A DNA stretch of 37,389 bases from Eggerthellaceae bacterium. GTDB taxonomy: Bacteria; Actinomycetota; Coriobacteriia; Coriobacteriales; Eggerthellaceae. Of the stretch, positions 15,086 to 23,063 are shown piece by piece. Where the stretch lies: contig JAFUCC010000198.1 of NCBI GenBank assembly GCA_017459925.1, forward strand, positions 1 to 37,389. The letters are read 5' to 3'. The translations under genes and the position numbers were made by a program. Every line of letters begins with the position of its first letter. Position 1 is the stretch's first letter. Below the pieces are notes generated by a model. The model was given only the letters and a program-made list of their open reading frames with translations. It searched no databases and was not told the DNA's origin.

Positions 15086-15982
15086 GTGGAGCGGATGGAA
15101 CGGAAACCGGGAATTCGTTCCACTTCGGTGGAGGAACGGCAGCTGGGGAAGTGGAACGAATTCCCGGTTTCCGTTCCATCTGGCAACGGCGCAACGCCGC
15201 GCGTCCTCGTGTTCGGCGGCACCACCGAAGGCCGCGAGCTCGCCACGTGGCTGGGCGAGCGCGGCGGCTGTCAGGTCGTCGTCAGCTCGCTCACGGAATA
15301 CGGCGGGTCGCTCGTCGAGGACATTCCCAACGTGACGTCGCTCACGGGACGCATGCTGCCGGACGACATGGAACGGCTCATGCGCGACGAGCGCTTCGCG
15401 TGCGTCGTCGATGCGACGCATCCGTACGCAGCTGGCGTGTCGGAAAGCATCGCGGGCGCCGCCGAGGCGTGCGGCGTGCCGCTGTTGCGGGTGCTGCGCG
15501 AAAGCGAGCCCGAGGGCCCATGGGAAGGCGTCGACAGCCCGGCTGAAGCTGCGCAGCTCATCGCGCAGAAGACGGGACCTGTCATGCTGACGACGGGCAG
15601 CAAGGACCTTCCGCTGTACGTCGCCGCCGTTCCCGACTTCGCCGAGCGGCTGTACGCGCGCATCCTTCCCGTGGCCTCGTCGCTTGCCGCGGCGGACGAA
15701 CTCAGCATCCCGACGAGCCACATCATCGCCATGCAGGGCCCCTTCTCGAAGGAGCTCAACATGGCGCTGATCCGCGAGTTCGGCATCCGCACGCTCGTGA
15801 CGAAGGCGTCGGGTGCGGCCGGTGGGTTCTGGGAGAAAGTCGAGGCGGCACAGGAATGCGGGTGCGACCTCGTGGTCATCCACCGCCCGCTCGACGAAGA
15901 GGGCCTGAGCATGGACCAGGCGAAACAGGCTATAGTGCATTATTTGATGAGTGGCAGGATGAGTAGCAGGACTGTCCTGTGA
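15086..15982 (+). CDS. cbiJ: Cobalt-precorrin-6A reductase with repeat-derived extensions at both ends
   Basis: The enzymatic core begins at about residue 38 (RVLVFGGTTEGRELATWL, the NADPH loop) and continues with VVDATHPYA, LLTTGSKDLPLY and LVTKASGAAGGFWEKV, all typical of CbiJ/CobK, which reduces precorrin-6A. The start GTG 15086 follows GGGAGGA at 15074-15080. The first 37 residues lack homology: codons for about residues 4-32 are the inverted repeat C at 15094-15180, whose 87 nt keep the frame. The last residues (MSSRTVL) and the TGA are the left half of repeat B at 15958. Without these ends the protein would be of normal size, about 255 residues. Function is probably kept, because all core motifs are intact. 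Confidence 0.9.
   Translation: MERMERKPGIRSTSVEERQLGKWNEFPVSVPSGNGATPRVLVFGGTTEGRELATWLGERGGCQVVVSSLTEYGGSLVEDIPNVTSLTGRMLPDDMERLMRDERFACVVDATHPYAAGVSESIAGAAEACGVPLLRVLRESEPEGPWEGVDSPAEAAQLIAQKTGPVMLTTGSKDLPLYVAAVPDFAERLYARILPVASSLAAADELSIPTSHIIAMQGPFSKELNMALIREFGIRTLVTKASGAAGGFWEKVEAAQECGCDLVVIHRPLDEEGLSMDQAKQAIVHYLMSGRMSSRTVL
15094..15180. repeat. Inverted repeat family C, inside the cbiJ coding sequence
   Basis: Two 30-nt arms (15094-15123 and 15151-15180) are exact reverse complements around a 27-nt spacer. Each arm is itself nearly palindromic, beginning GATGGAACG and ending CGTTCCAC. The total of 87 nt is 29 codons with no stop in the cbiJ frame. A single related unit lies in cbiA at 18126-18156. 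Confidence 0.92.
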
Positions 15983-16056
15983 CTCATTTCCTGTGAGAGG
16001 CTGCGAGCCCGGGTGATTGCCAGAAAATGAGTCACAGGACAGTCCTGCTACTCATC
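15958..16056. repeat. REPIN-like repeat family B, copy 1 (full size, 99 nt)
   Basis: Left unit 15958-15988, 37-nt spacer, right unit 16026-16056. The units have the CTG-centred form with arms beginning (A/G)ATGAGTAGCAGGA and ending with TCCTGTGACTCATT, and they are exact reverse complements of each other. The left unit encodes the last residues of CbiJ and its TGA stop (15980-15982). The right unit ends 22 nt before the cbiE-cbiT start. Confidence 0.92.
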
Positions 16057-16078
16057 ATTAGGCGAAACGGAGCATGAT

Positions 16079-17278
16079 GTGAAGGTATATCTAATCGGCA
16101 TCGGCATGGGAAACCCCGACACGCTGACGCTGGGCGCCGAGCGCGCCATCCGCGAAAGCGACCTGCTCATCGGGGCGAAGCGGCTGCTCGAGCCGTTCCA
16201 GGGCAGCGACTGCGAAAAGCTCGAGCTCATCAAGTCCGACGACATCGTCGCCGCACTTCAAGCCGCCACGTGCGAGAAGGCGAGCGTGCTCCTTTCCGGC
16301 GACGTCGGCTTCTACAGCGGCGCGACGGCGCTGTACGGCAAGCTCGCCGGCTTCGAGGTCGAGGTCATCCCCGGCATCTCGTCGCTCGTGTACTTCTGCG
16401 CGAAGCTGCGCACGCCCTGGCAAGACGCGACGCTCGTGTCGGCGCACGGCCGCGACCACGATGCGGTGGGCGCGATTCAGTCAAGTTCGAAGACGTTTTG
16501 CATAACGGGTGGCAAGACCAAGGTGGAAGACATCTGCCGTGACCTGGTGGAACGGGGGATGGGCGGCGTGTCGGTTGCAGCGGGCGAGCGCCTGTCGTAC
16601 GACGACGAGCGCATCGTGCGCGGCACGGCTGCCGAGCTCGCCGAAATGAGTTTCGCGGACTTGTCGGTCATGCTTGCCGAGAACCCGCATCCCGTGCAGC
16701 GCCCGTTCGCTGCGCCATCGTTGGCAGACGGCGACTTCGTGCGTGGGAAGGCCCCCATGACGAAAGGGGAGGTCCGCGCGCTGGCAATCGCGAAGCTGCG
16801 GATCGCCCCCGACCATGTGGTTTGGGACGTCGGCGCAGGCACGGGCTCGGTGTCGGTCGAGGCGGCGCTTGCGGCGAACCGCGGCGCCGTGTACGCCATC
16901 GAGAAGAACCCCGACGCATTGGCGCTCATGCGCGAGAACCGCGACGCCAAAGGCGCTTTCAACATGGTTCCCGTGGAAGGTGCGGCTCCCGAGGCGCTCG
17001 CCGGCTTGCCGGCGCCCGACCGCGTGTTCATCGGCGGCTCGTCGGGCAACCTCGACGCCATTGTGAACGCGGCGCTGGCCGCCAACCCGCAGGTGCGCGT
17101 CTGCGCCACGGCGGTCACGCTCGAGACGCTTGCCGACCTGCTGGCCTGCCTGCGCGCGCACGACGTGGAAGACGCCGACATCGTGCAGGTGTCGATTGCC
17201 CGCGCCGACGCGGTGGGATCGTATCACCTCATGCGCGCCGAGAACCCGGTTTACATCGTCACGTTTGAGGCCAAATGA
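16079..17278 (+). CDS. cobL: Cobalt-precorrin C5 and C15 methyltransferase/decarboxylase, CbiE-CbiT fusion (CobL type)
   Basis: The 399-residue protein joins two enzymes. Residues 1 to about 200 are CbiE, a tetrapyrrole methylase (IGIGMGNPDTLTLGAERAI, LLSGDVGFYSGA, PGISSLVYFCAKL). From about 210 comes CbiT, a class I methyltransferase with VWDVGAGTGSVSVEAAL at about 244-260 and FIGGSSGNLDAI. Together they methylate C5 and C15 and decarboxylate the acetate side chain. The start is GTG 16079 with GGAG at 16069-16072. The TGA at 17276-17278 lies in the left edge of repeat B copy 2, and copy 1 ends just upstream, so the gene is bracketed by two B elements. Confidence 0.93.
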   Translation: MKVYLIGIGMGNPDTLTLGAERAIRESDLLIGAKRLLEPFQGSDCEKLELIKSDDIVAALQAATCEKASVLLSGDVGFYSGATALYGKLAGFEVEVIPGISSLVYFCAKLRTPWQDATLVSAHGRDHDAVGAIQSSSKTFCITGGKTKVEDICRDLVERGMGGVSVAAGERLSYDDERIVRGTAAELAEMSFADLSVMLAENPHPVQRPFAAPSLADGDFVRGKAPMTKGEVRALAIAKLRIAPDHVVWDVGAGTGSVSVEAALAANRGAVYAIEKNPDALALMRENRDAKGAFNMVPVEGAAPEALAGLPAPDRVFIGGSSGNLDAIVNAALAANPQVRVCATAVTLETLADLLACLRAHDVEDADIVQVSIARADAVGSYHLMRAENPVYIVTFEAK

Positions 17279-17372
17279 GTAGCAGGACGTTCCTGATACT
17301 CATTTGGCCGAACGTCTTCCGAGTTGTACTGCATTGCATAAAATGAGTATCAGGAACGTCCTGCTACTCATT
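17274..17372. repeat. REPIN-like repeat family B, copy 2 (full size, 99 nt)
   Basis: Left unit 17274-17304, 37-nt spacer, right unit 17342-17372. Unit arms are AATGAGTAGCAGGA and TCCTGATACTCATT around CGT. The right unit is the exact reverse complement of the left. The left edge supplies the TGA of the CbiE-CbiT gene. Confidence 0.93.
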
Positions 17373-17412
17373 TGGGAGCGCCCCTACAGTGGGAAAGGAA
17401 CTGGGAGGATTA

Positions 17413-18807
17413 ATGAGTTTAACGGCACCGCGCATCGTCATCGGCGCCCCCGCAAGCGGCGGGGGCAAGACCACGTTCACGTGCGGCCTGCTGCAGGCGC
17501 TCGTGCGGCGCGGCATGGCGCCTGCCGCGTGCAAGTGCGGCCCCGATTACATCGACCCGATGTTCCACAGCGAGGTCATCGGCGCCTTTTCGCGCAACCT
17601 CGACCTGTTCTTCTCGGATGCGGCCCAGGTCCGCTCGCTCGTCGCCGACAGCGCCGCGCATAGCGACGTCGTGGTCATCGAGGGCGTCATGGGTTACTAC
17701 GACGGCATCGCGGTGAGCGACGAGGCGAGCGCGTGGGACGTCGCGCGCACGACCGACGCCCCGGCGGTGCTCGTCATCGACGGCCGAGGCCGCGCGCGTT
17801 CGATTGCCGCCGAAGTTGCCGGGTTCGCGCGCTTCCGCGCGGACAGCCACGTGGAAGGCGTCGTGCTGAACCGCGTGTCCGACATGCTGTACCCGCGCCT
17901 GAAGGACATCATCGAAACCGAGACGGGCGTGCGCGTGTACGGCTACCTGCCCGTGCTCGAGGATTGCAGCCTGGAAAGCCGCCATCTGGGATTGGTGACG
18001 GCCTCCGAGGTCGCCGACCTGCAGGTGAAGCTCGACAAGCTGGCGAGCGCGATGGAGCGCACGGTCGACATCGACGGCCTGCTGCACCTGGCTTCGTCGG
18101 CGCCTGCCCTGAACGAAGCTCCTTGGCTGGAACTGATACCGGGTTTCCGTTCCAGCGGCTACAACGCTCCGCGCATCGCCGTGGCGCACGATGACGCGTT
18201 CTGCTTCTACTACGCTGACGCCTTGCGGCTGCTGCAGCACCTCGGCGCCGAGCTCGTCGAATTCTCCCCGCTGGCCGACACGGGCCTGCCCGAGGGCGTT
18301 TCGGGCCTGTACCTGGGCGGCGGCTACCCCGAACTGCACGCGCGCGAGCTGAACGCGAACGCGCTCATGCGCACGTCGATTTCGCGCGCCATCCGCTCTG
18401 GCATGCCGACCATCGCCGAGTGCGGCGGGTTCATGTACTTGCACGACGTGCTGGAAGACTCCGACGGCGGCACGTATTCCGAGGTGGGTGTCGTGCCGGG
18501 CGCGTCGTTCAAGACCTCGAAGCTCGGGCGGTTCGGCTACATCACGCTTACCGCCGCGCACGACGGCCTTCTCGTCGACGCCGACGAGAAGCTGCGGGCG
18601 CACGAGTTCCATTACTGGGATAGCGAGACGCCTGGCAACGATTTCACGGCCGAGAAGCCGCAATCGGGCCGCTCGTGGAAGTGCGGCATGTCCACGCCTT
18701 CCATGTACGCGGGCTATCCCCACCTGTATCTGCCGGCTCATCCGCAGGCCGCCCGTCGTTTCGTCGACGCGTGCGCGGCCTACGACGGGGAAAGGGGCCA
18801 ACGATGA
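17413..18807 (+). CDS. cbiA: Cobyrinate a,c-diamide synthase
   Basis: From ATG 17413 (GGGAGGA just upstream) the protein has 464 residues; GTG 17389 in frame is an alternative. The N-terminal ATP-binding domain has the P-loop GAPASGGGKTTFTCGLL (about 9-25) and CKCGPDYIDPMFH. The C-terminal glutamine amidotransferase domain has LYLGGGYPELHA and the nucleophile cysteine in IAECGGFMYLHD (about 335-346). It amidates the a and c side chains using ATP and glutamine. Residues about 239-248 in the interdomain linker (LELIPGFRSS) are encoded by a family C palindrome at 18126-18156. The TGA overlaps the cbiP ATG. Confidence 0.93.
   Translation: MSLTAPRIVIGAPASGGGKTTFTCGLLQALVRRGMAPAACKCGPDYIDPMFHSEVIGAFSRNLDLFFSDAAQVRSLVADSAAHSDVVVIEGVMGYYDGIAVSDEASAWDVARTTDAPAVLVIDGRGRARSIAAEVAGFARFRADSHVEGVVLNRVSDMLYPRLKDIIETETGVRVYGYLPVLEDCSLESRHLGLVTASEVADLQVKLDKLASAMERTVDIDGLLHLASSAPALNEAPWLELIPGFRSSGYNAPRIAVAHDDAFCFYYADALRLLQHLGAELVEFSPLADTGLPEGVSGLYLGGGYPELHARELNANALMRTSISRAIRSGMPTIAECGGFMYLHDVLEDSDGGTYSEVGVVPGASFKTSKLGRFGYITLTAAHDGLLVDADEKLRAHEFHYWDSETPGNDFTAEKPQSGRSWKCGMSTPSMYAGYPHLYLPAHPQAARRFVDACAAYDGERGQR
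18126..18156. repeat. Single palindromic unit related to family C, inside cbiA
   Basis: The ends GCTGGAAC and GTTCCAGC pair exactly, and the interior ACCGGGTTTCCGTTCC nearly matches the family C arm of cbiJ read on the other strand. It encodes the linker between the two CbiA domains without breaking the frame. Confidence 0.75.
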
Positions 18808-20276
18808 CGGCCAAACCCATCATGGTGCAGGGCACGATGTCCGGGGCGGGCAAGAGCCTGCTTGCGGCGGGCCTGTGCCGCATCTTCGCGCAAGACGGGT
18901 ACCGCGTGGCGCCTTTCAAATCGCAGAACATGGCGCTGAACTCGTCGATTACGGCTGAAGGCGCCGAAATGGGCCGTGCGCAGGTCGTGCAAGCCGAAGC
19001 CGCCGGCGTGCCCCCCGAGGCTGCCATGAACCCGATCCTGCTGAAGCCCACGAACGACACGGGCTCGCAGGTCATCGTGAACGGCCAGGCCATCGGCACC
19101 ATGAGCGCGCGCGACTACTTCGCCTACAAGCACAACCTCATTCCCGACATCATGCGGGCCTACGACGACTTGGCCAGCCGCTTCGACATCATCGTCATCG
19201 AGGGTGCGGGCAGCCCCGCCGAGGTGAACCTGAAAGACGACGACATCGTGAACATGGGCATGGCGCGCATGGCGAAATCGCCTGTGCTGCTGGCGGGCGA
19301 CATCGACCGCGGTGGCGTGTTCGCGCAGCTGCTCGGCACGCTGATGCTGCTCGAAGACGACGAGCGGGCCATGGTGAAGGGCCTCATCGTGAACAAGTTC
19401 CGCGGCGACAAGACCATCCTCGACCCGGGGCTCGACATTCTGCGAGAGCGCAGCGGCATCCCCATCGCGGGCGTCGTGCCCTACACGCTGCTCGACATCG
19501 ACGACGAGGACAGCCTGTCCGACCGCCTGGACGTGCGGCGTGCGGGCGCGCTCGTCGACGTCGCGGTCATCCGCCTGCCGAAGGTGTCGAACTTCACCGA
19601 TTTCATCGCGCTGTCGGCTATCGACGGCGTGGGCGTGCGCTACGTGCAGCGGGCGTCCGATCTGGGCGAGCCCGACCTCATCATCCTGCCGGGCACGAAG
19701 AACACGATCGCCGATTTGAAGTGGCTGCGTGAAAGCGGCATCGAGACGGTGCTGCTGAAGCGCGCTTCTGCGGGCACACCGGTCGTCGGCATCTGCGGCG
19801 GTTACCAGATGCTCGGGCTCGAGGTCAGCGATCCGCATGGCATGGAGGGCGGCGGCACGATTCGCGGCGTCGGCCTGCTGCCGACCCGCACGGTGTTCGA
19901 GCCCGAGAAGCGACAGGTGCGCGTGGAAACCTCGCTCGGCGAGGTGGGCGGCGCGCTTGCGGCGCTGTCGGGCATGCCCGTCGAGGGTTACGAGATTCAC
20001 ATGGGCGAGACCTTCATCGACGGCGAGCCCGTCACGGCCTCGATGATCAACGAGGGCAACGTGTACGGCACCTACATCCACGGCGTCTTCGACACGAGGG
20101 AATGCGCCGAGGCGCTGGCGGGCGCCCTGTTCGAGGCGAAGGGCCTCGACGCGGCCAACGTGCAGGCAGTCGACATGAAGGCCTACAAGGAAGAGCAGTA
20201 CGACAAGCTCGCGCAAGCCATGCGCGACAACATGGACATGGACCTGATCTACCGCATCTTGGAAGCGGGCGTTTAA
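18804..20276 (+). CDS. cbiP: Cobyric acid synthase
   Basis: The 490-residue CobQ/CbiP product has the synthetase P-loop QGTMSGAGKSLLAAGL (about 7-22), then KSQNMALNSSITAEGAEMG, and a C-terminal amidotransferase domain with its cysteine in VVGICGGYQMLGLEV (about 329-343) and the partner His in YIHGVFDT. It amidates the b, d, e and g side chains of adenosyl-cobyrinate diamide. ATG 18804 overlaps the cbiA stop (ATGA) and gives the standard N-terminus; the frame is open further upstream inside cbiA but lacks homology there. Confidence 0.94.
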   Translation: MTAKPIMVQGTMSGAGKSLLAAGLCRIFAQDGYRVAPFKSQNMALNSSITAEGAEMGRAQVVQAEAAGVPPEAAMNPILLKPTNDTGSQVIVNGQAIGTMSARDYFAYKHNLIPDIMRAYDDLASRFDIIVIEGAGSPAEVNLKDDDIVNMGMARMAKSPVLLAGDIDRGGVFAQLLGTLMLLEDDERAMVKGLIVNKFRGDKTILDPGLDILRERSGIPIAGVVPYTLLDIDDEDSLSDRLDVRRAGALVDVAVIRLPKVSNFTDFIALSAIDGVGVRYVQRASDLGEPDLIILPGTKNTIADLKWLRESGIETVLLKRASAGTPVVGICGGYQMLGLEVSDPHGMEGGGTIRGVGLLPTRTVFEPEKRQVRVETSLGEVGGALAALSGMPVEGYEIHMGETFIDGEPVTASMINEGNVYGTYIHGVFDTRECAEALAGALFEAKGLDAANVQAVDMKAYKEEQYDKLAQAMRDNMDMDLIYRILEAGV

Positions 20277-20284
20277 ACGAGAAT

Positions 20285-20311
20285 TGAACATTACCCCAGG
20301 GGTGATGTTCA
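20285..20311. repeat. Palindrome family D between cbiP and cbiC
   Basis: TGAACATTACCCC (20285-20297) and GGGGTGATGTTCA (20299-20311) flank a single A with one mismatch. The odd length and single central base are like family A, but the sequence differs. It sits 9 nt after the cbiP stop and 20 nt before the cbiC start, leaving room for AGGAGGG. Confidence 0.8.
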
Positions 20312-20330
20312 AAATGATGGAGGAGGGCGT

Positions 20331-20987
20331 ATGAGCAGCCTGGACAAGTTGGAGTTCGTGAAGCCGGCCGACATCGAGGCGCGCAGCTTCGAGATTATCA
20401 CGAGCGAGCTGGGCGACAAGCAGATCGACCCGGAGAACGAGCTCGTCGTGAAGCGCGTCATCCACACGTCGGCTGACTTCGACTACGCCGACAACCTGGT
20501 GTTTTCTGAACATGCGACGACCATTGGCGTCGAGGCGTTGAAGGGCGGCTGCTCCATCGTCACCGATACGAAGATGGCGGCATCGGGCATAAACAAGCGC
20601 GTGCTCGCGAAGTTCGGCGGCGAGGTTTTCAACTTCATCTCCGATCCGGACGTGGCCGCCGAGGCGAAGGAGCGCGGCCTCACGCGCTCGGCCGTGTGCA
20701 TGGAGCGTGCCGCCGCGCTGGGCAAGCCGCTCATCTACGCCGTGGGCAACGCGCCGACGGCCCTCGTGCGCCTGTACGAGATGCTGCAAGCAGGCGAGAT
20801 GCCGTGTCCGCCCGCGCTCATCGTCGGCGTGCCCGTCGGCTTCGTGAACGTGGTTGAGTCGAAGGAGCTCATCTGCGAGCTCGACGTACCGCACATCGTG
20901 GCGCGCGGCCGCAAGGGCGGCAGCAACGTCGCCGCCGCCATCTGCAATGCGCTCCTCTACCTCGCCAGCAACAACGCCCGCGAATGA
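20331..20987 (+). CDS. cbiC: Cobalt-precorrin-8 methylmutase
   Basis: This 218-residue CbiC/CobH protein moves the C11 methyl group to C12 to give cobyrinate. The catalytic histidine motif VIHTSADFDYADNL is at about residues 43-56, and SIVTDTKMAASGINK and AVGNAPTALVRL follow. The ATG follows AGGAGGG. It comes after the amidating enzymes although it acts before them. It is the last recognisable cobalamin gene; a B repeat follows immediately after its TGA. Confidence 0.94.
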   Translation: MSSLDKLEFVKPADIEARSFEIITSELGDKQIDPENELVVKRVIHTSADFDYADNLVFSEHATTIGVEALKGGCSIVTDTKMAASGINKRVLAKFGGEVFNFISDPDVAAEAKERGLTRSAVCMERAAALGKPLIYAVGNAPTALVRLYEMLQAGEMPCPPALIVGVPVGFVNVVESKELICELDVPHIVARGRKGGSNVAAAICNALLYLASNNARE

Positions 20988-21067
20988 AATGAGTAGCAGG
21001 ACGTTCCTGATACTCATTTCCAGTTCCGCTGACGAAAATGAGTATCAGGAACGTCCTGCTACTCATT
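20988..21067. repeat. REPIN-like repeat family B, copy 3 (18-nt spacer)
   Basis: Left unit 20988-21018 and right unit 21037-21067 are exact reverse complements and have the same arms as copy 2. The spacer is 18 nt instead of 37, consistent with an internal deletion. It separates cbiC from hom. Confidence 0.92.
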
Positions 21068-21074
21068 TCCAGGG

Positions 21075-21080
21075 TATACT
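21075..21080 (+). promoter_or_regulatory. Candidate -10 element of hom
   Basis: TATACT lies 8 nt after the right unit of repeat B copy 3 and 40 nt before the hom ATG. A -35 box would fall inside the repeat, where no good match to the consensus is visible. Confidence 0.35.
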
Positions 21081-21119
21081 GGTGTGCATTCAATTTCTGC
21101 ATAGGGAAACGGAGATACC

Positions 21120-22403
21120 ATGCCTGTGAAAATCGGCCTTGTCGGCACCGGCACCGTGGGCGGCGGCTGCATCGACATCATTCAGAAGCATCGCGAAGAC
21201 TTCAAGCGCCATTACGGCATCGACATCGAGCTTGTGCGCGTGTGCTCGCTCGACCCGGCCGAAGCCGAGGCGCACGGCGTGGGCCATCTGTTCACGAGCG
21301 ACTTCCACGAAATCACGGGCGATCCGGAAATCGACCTGGTCATCGAGCTCATCGGCGGCACGGGCGTGGCGCACGCCATCGTCACCGAGGCGCTGAAGAA
21401 CGGCAAGAACGTGGTCACCGCCAACAAGGCGCTCATGGCCACGGCCGGCGAGGAAATCTTCCATCTGGCCGACGAAGCCGGCGTCGAAATCGCGTTCGAG
21501 GCCAGCGTCGGCGGCGGCATCCCCATCATCGACCCGCTGAAGCACTCGCTCATCTCCAACGAGATCTCCTCGGTGCTCGGCATCGTGAACGGCACCACCA
21601 ACTACATGCTCACACGCATGGACGAAGACGGCATGCCTTACGACGAGGTGCTCGCCGAGGCGCAGGCGAAGGGCTTCGCCGAGGCCGACCCGACCGCCGA
21701 CGTCGACGGTTTCGACGCTGCGGCCAAGATCGCCATCCTCGCCTCCATCGCGTTCAACTCGCGCGTGGTCATGAGCGACGTGCACAACGAGGGCATCCGC
21801 AACATCCAGCCCATCGATCTGGCAACGGCCCGCGACATGGGCTACTCCGTGAAGCTGCTGGCCATCGGCCATCGCCTGCCCGAGGGTGTCGACGTGCGCG
21901 TGCATCCCACGATGATCCCGCGCTCGCACCAGCTGGCGCACGTGAACGGCGTCGACAACGCCATCTACGTCACCGGCGACGCGGTCGGCGAGACGATGTT
22001 CTTCGGCGCCGGCGCGGGTTCGGGCCCGGCTGCGAGCGCCGTCATGGGCGACGTGCTGGAAGTGTCGCGCCACATCACGCTGGGCGTGCCGCCGATCGTC
22101 GGCTGCACGTGCACCGACGAGCTGCCCATCGTTCCCATGGACAACCTCGAGACCCGCTATTACATCCGCTTCGTCGTGCCCGACCGCACGGGCGTGCTCG
22201 CTGCCGCGGCCGAGGTCTTCGCGAAGCACGACGTGTCGCTGCGCTCGGTCGTGCAGGAGGGCACGCGCGAGCGCGACGCCGTGAACCTGATCTTCGTCAC
22301 GCACACCGCCCGCGAGAAGAACATCCGCACGGCGCTGGCCGAGCTCGGTGCCATGGAAGACATGCTGCTCGCCGACCCGACCGTCATCCGCGTGGAGGAC
22401 TAA
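21120..22403 (+). CDS. hom: Homoserine dehydrogenase
   Basis: The 427-residue enzyme reduces aspartate semialdehyde to homoserine for threonine and methionine synthesis. It shows the NAD(P) loop GLVGTGTVGGG (about 5-15), VVTANKALMA (about 99-108), GIVNGTTNYMLT (about 155-166) and DVDGFDAAAKIAILA (about 196-210). The C-terminus has an ACT-domain pattern (IRFVVPDRTGVLAAAAEVF), suggesting feedback control by an amino acid. The ATG follows ACGGAGA. The next gene starts directly after its stop. Confidence 0.95.
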   Translation: MPVKIGLVGTGTVGGGCIDIIQKHREDFKRHYGIDIELVRVCSLDPAEAEAHGVGHLFTSDFHEITGDPEIDLVIELIGGTGVAHAIVTEALKNGKNVVTANKALMATAGEEIFHLADEAGVEIAFEASVGGGIPIIDPLKHSLISNEISSVLGIVNGTTNYMLTRMDEDGMPYDEVLAEAQAKGFAEADPTADVDGFDAAAKIAILASIAFNSRVVMSDVHNEGIRNIQPIDLATARDMGYSVKLLAIGHRLPEGVDVRVHPTMIPRSHQLAHVNGVDNAIYVTGDAVGETMFFGAGAGSGPAASAVMGDVLEVSRHITLGVPPIVGCTCTDELPIVPMDNLETRYYIRFVVPDRTGVLAAAAEVFAKHDVSLRSVVQEGTRERDAVNLIFVTHTAREKNIRTALAELGAMEDMLLADPTVIRVED

Positions 22404-23063
22404 GTGGCCGGCTTCATCTTCGACATGGACGGCTGCCTGCTCGACAGCATCAACCTCTGGTTCGATTCCGAGCAGTACGTGCTCGACATGGTCGGCGCCA
22501 AGCTGACGAAAGACGAGCGCGACGAGCTGAACACGCTGACGCTCGAAGAGGCCGGCGATTGGTTCCATGACAAGTTCGGCGTCATGGGCAGCGGGGAAGA
22601 GGTCGCCCGCACGATTGTCGATTACATGATCGACTCGTACCGCAACAAGGTGCAGCCGAACCCCGGCGTCACCGAGTTCGTGGCGGCCCTGCACAACGCC
22701 GGGGCGCCCATGTGCGTGCTCTCGTCGAGCCCGCAGGAGTTCTTGCAAGCCGGCCTTGGGCATGCGGATCTGAAGCAGTACTTCGAAGAGGACCTCATCA
22801 TATCGGCCGAGGACCGCGGGTGGACGAAGCGCAACCCCGAAACCTTCCAGCGCGCGTGCGCGCTGCTCGGCACCGAACCTGCCGAAACGTGGCTGTTCGA
22901 CGACAGCTGGTACGCGGTGCAAACAGCGCACGAAACGGGCTTGCACGTGGTCGGCACCCACAGCTCCGACCGATGCGGCACTCACGAAGAGCTCGGTCGC
23001 TACGCAGACAAGGTCATCGACGACTTCACCGCCCTGAACCCCGCCGATTTCCTGAATGAGTAG
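22404..23063 (+). CDS. HAD-family hydrolase (phosphatase-like)
   Basis: This 219-residue protein has the HAD motifs in order: FDMDGCLLDS near the N-terminus (nucleophile and acid aspartates), SSSPQE in the middle, the lysine region TKRNPETF, and FDDSWYAV. It resembles beta-phosphoglucomutase or phosphoglycolate phosphatase-like members; the substrate is unknown. The GTG start follows the hom TAA directly, with GGAGG inside the end of hom, so the genes are coupled. A role in homoserine or threonine metabolism is possible but not shown. The last two residues (NE) and TAG are encoded by repeat B copy 4. Confidence 0.85.
   Translation: MAGFIFDMDGCLLDSINLWFDSEQYVLDMVGAKLTKDERDELNTLTLEEAGDWFHDKFGVMGSGEEVARTIVDYMIDSYRNKVQPNPGVTEFVAALHNAGAPMCVLSSSPQEFLQAGLGHADLKQYFEEDLIISAEDRGWTKRNPETFQRACALLGTEPAETWLFDDSWYAVQTAHETGLHVVGTHSSDRCGTHEELGRYADKVIDDFTALNPADFLNE

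Noticed and set aside
18780-21017. Minus-strand open frame of 745 codons across cbiP and cbiC
   Set aside because: It lies antisense to genes with clear motifs; long antisense frames are common in high-GC codons. Its predicted protein is His/Arg/Val-rich with no family pattern.
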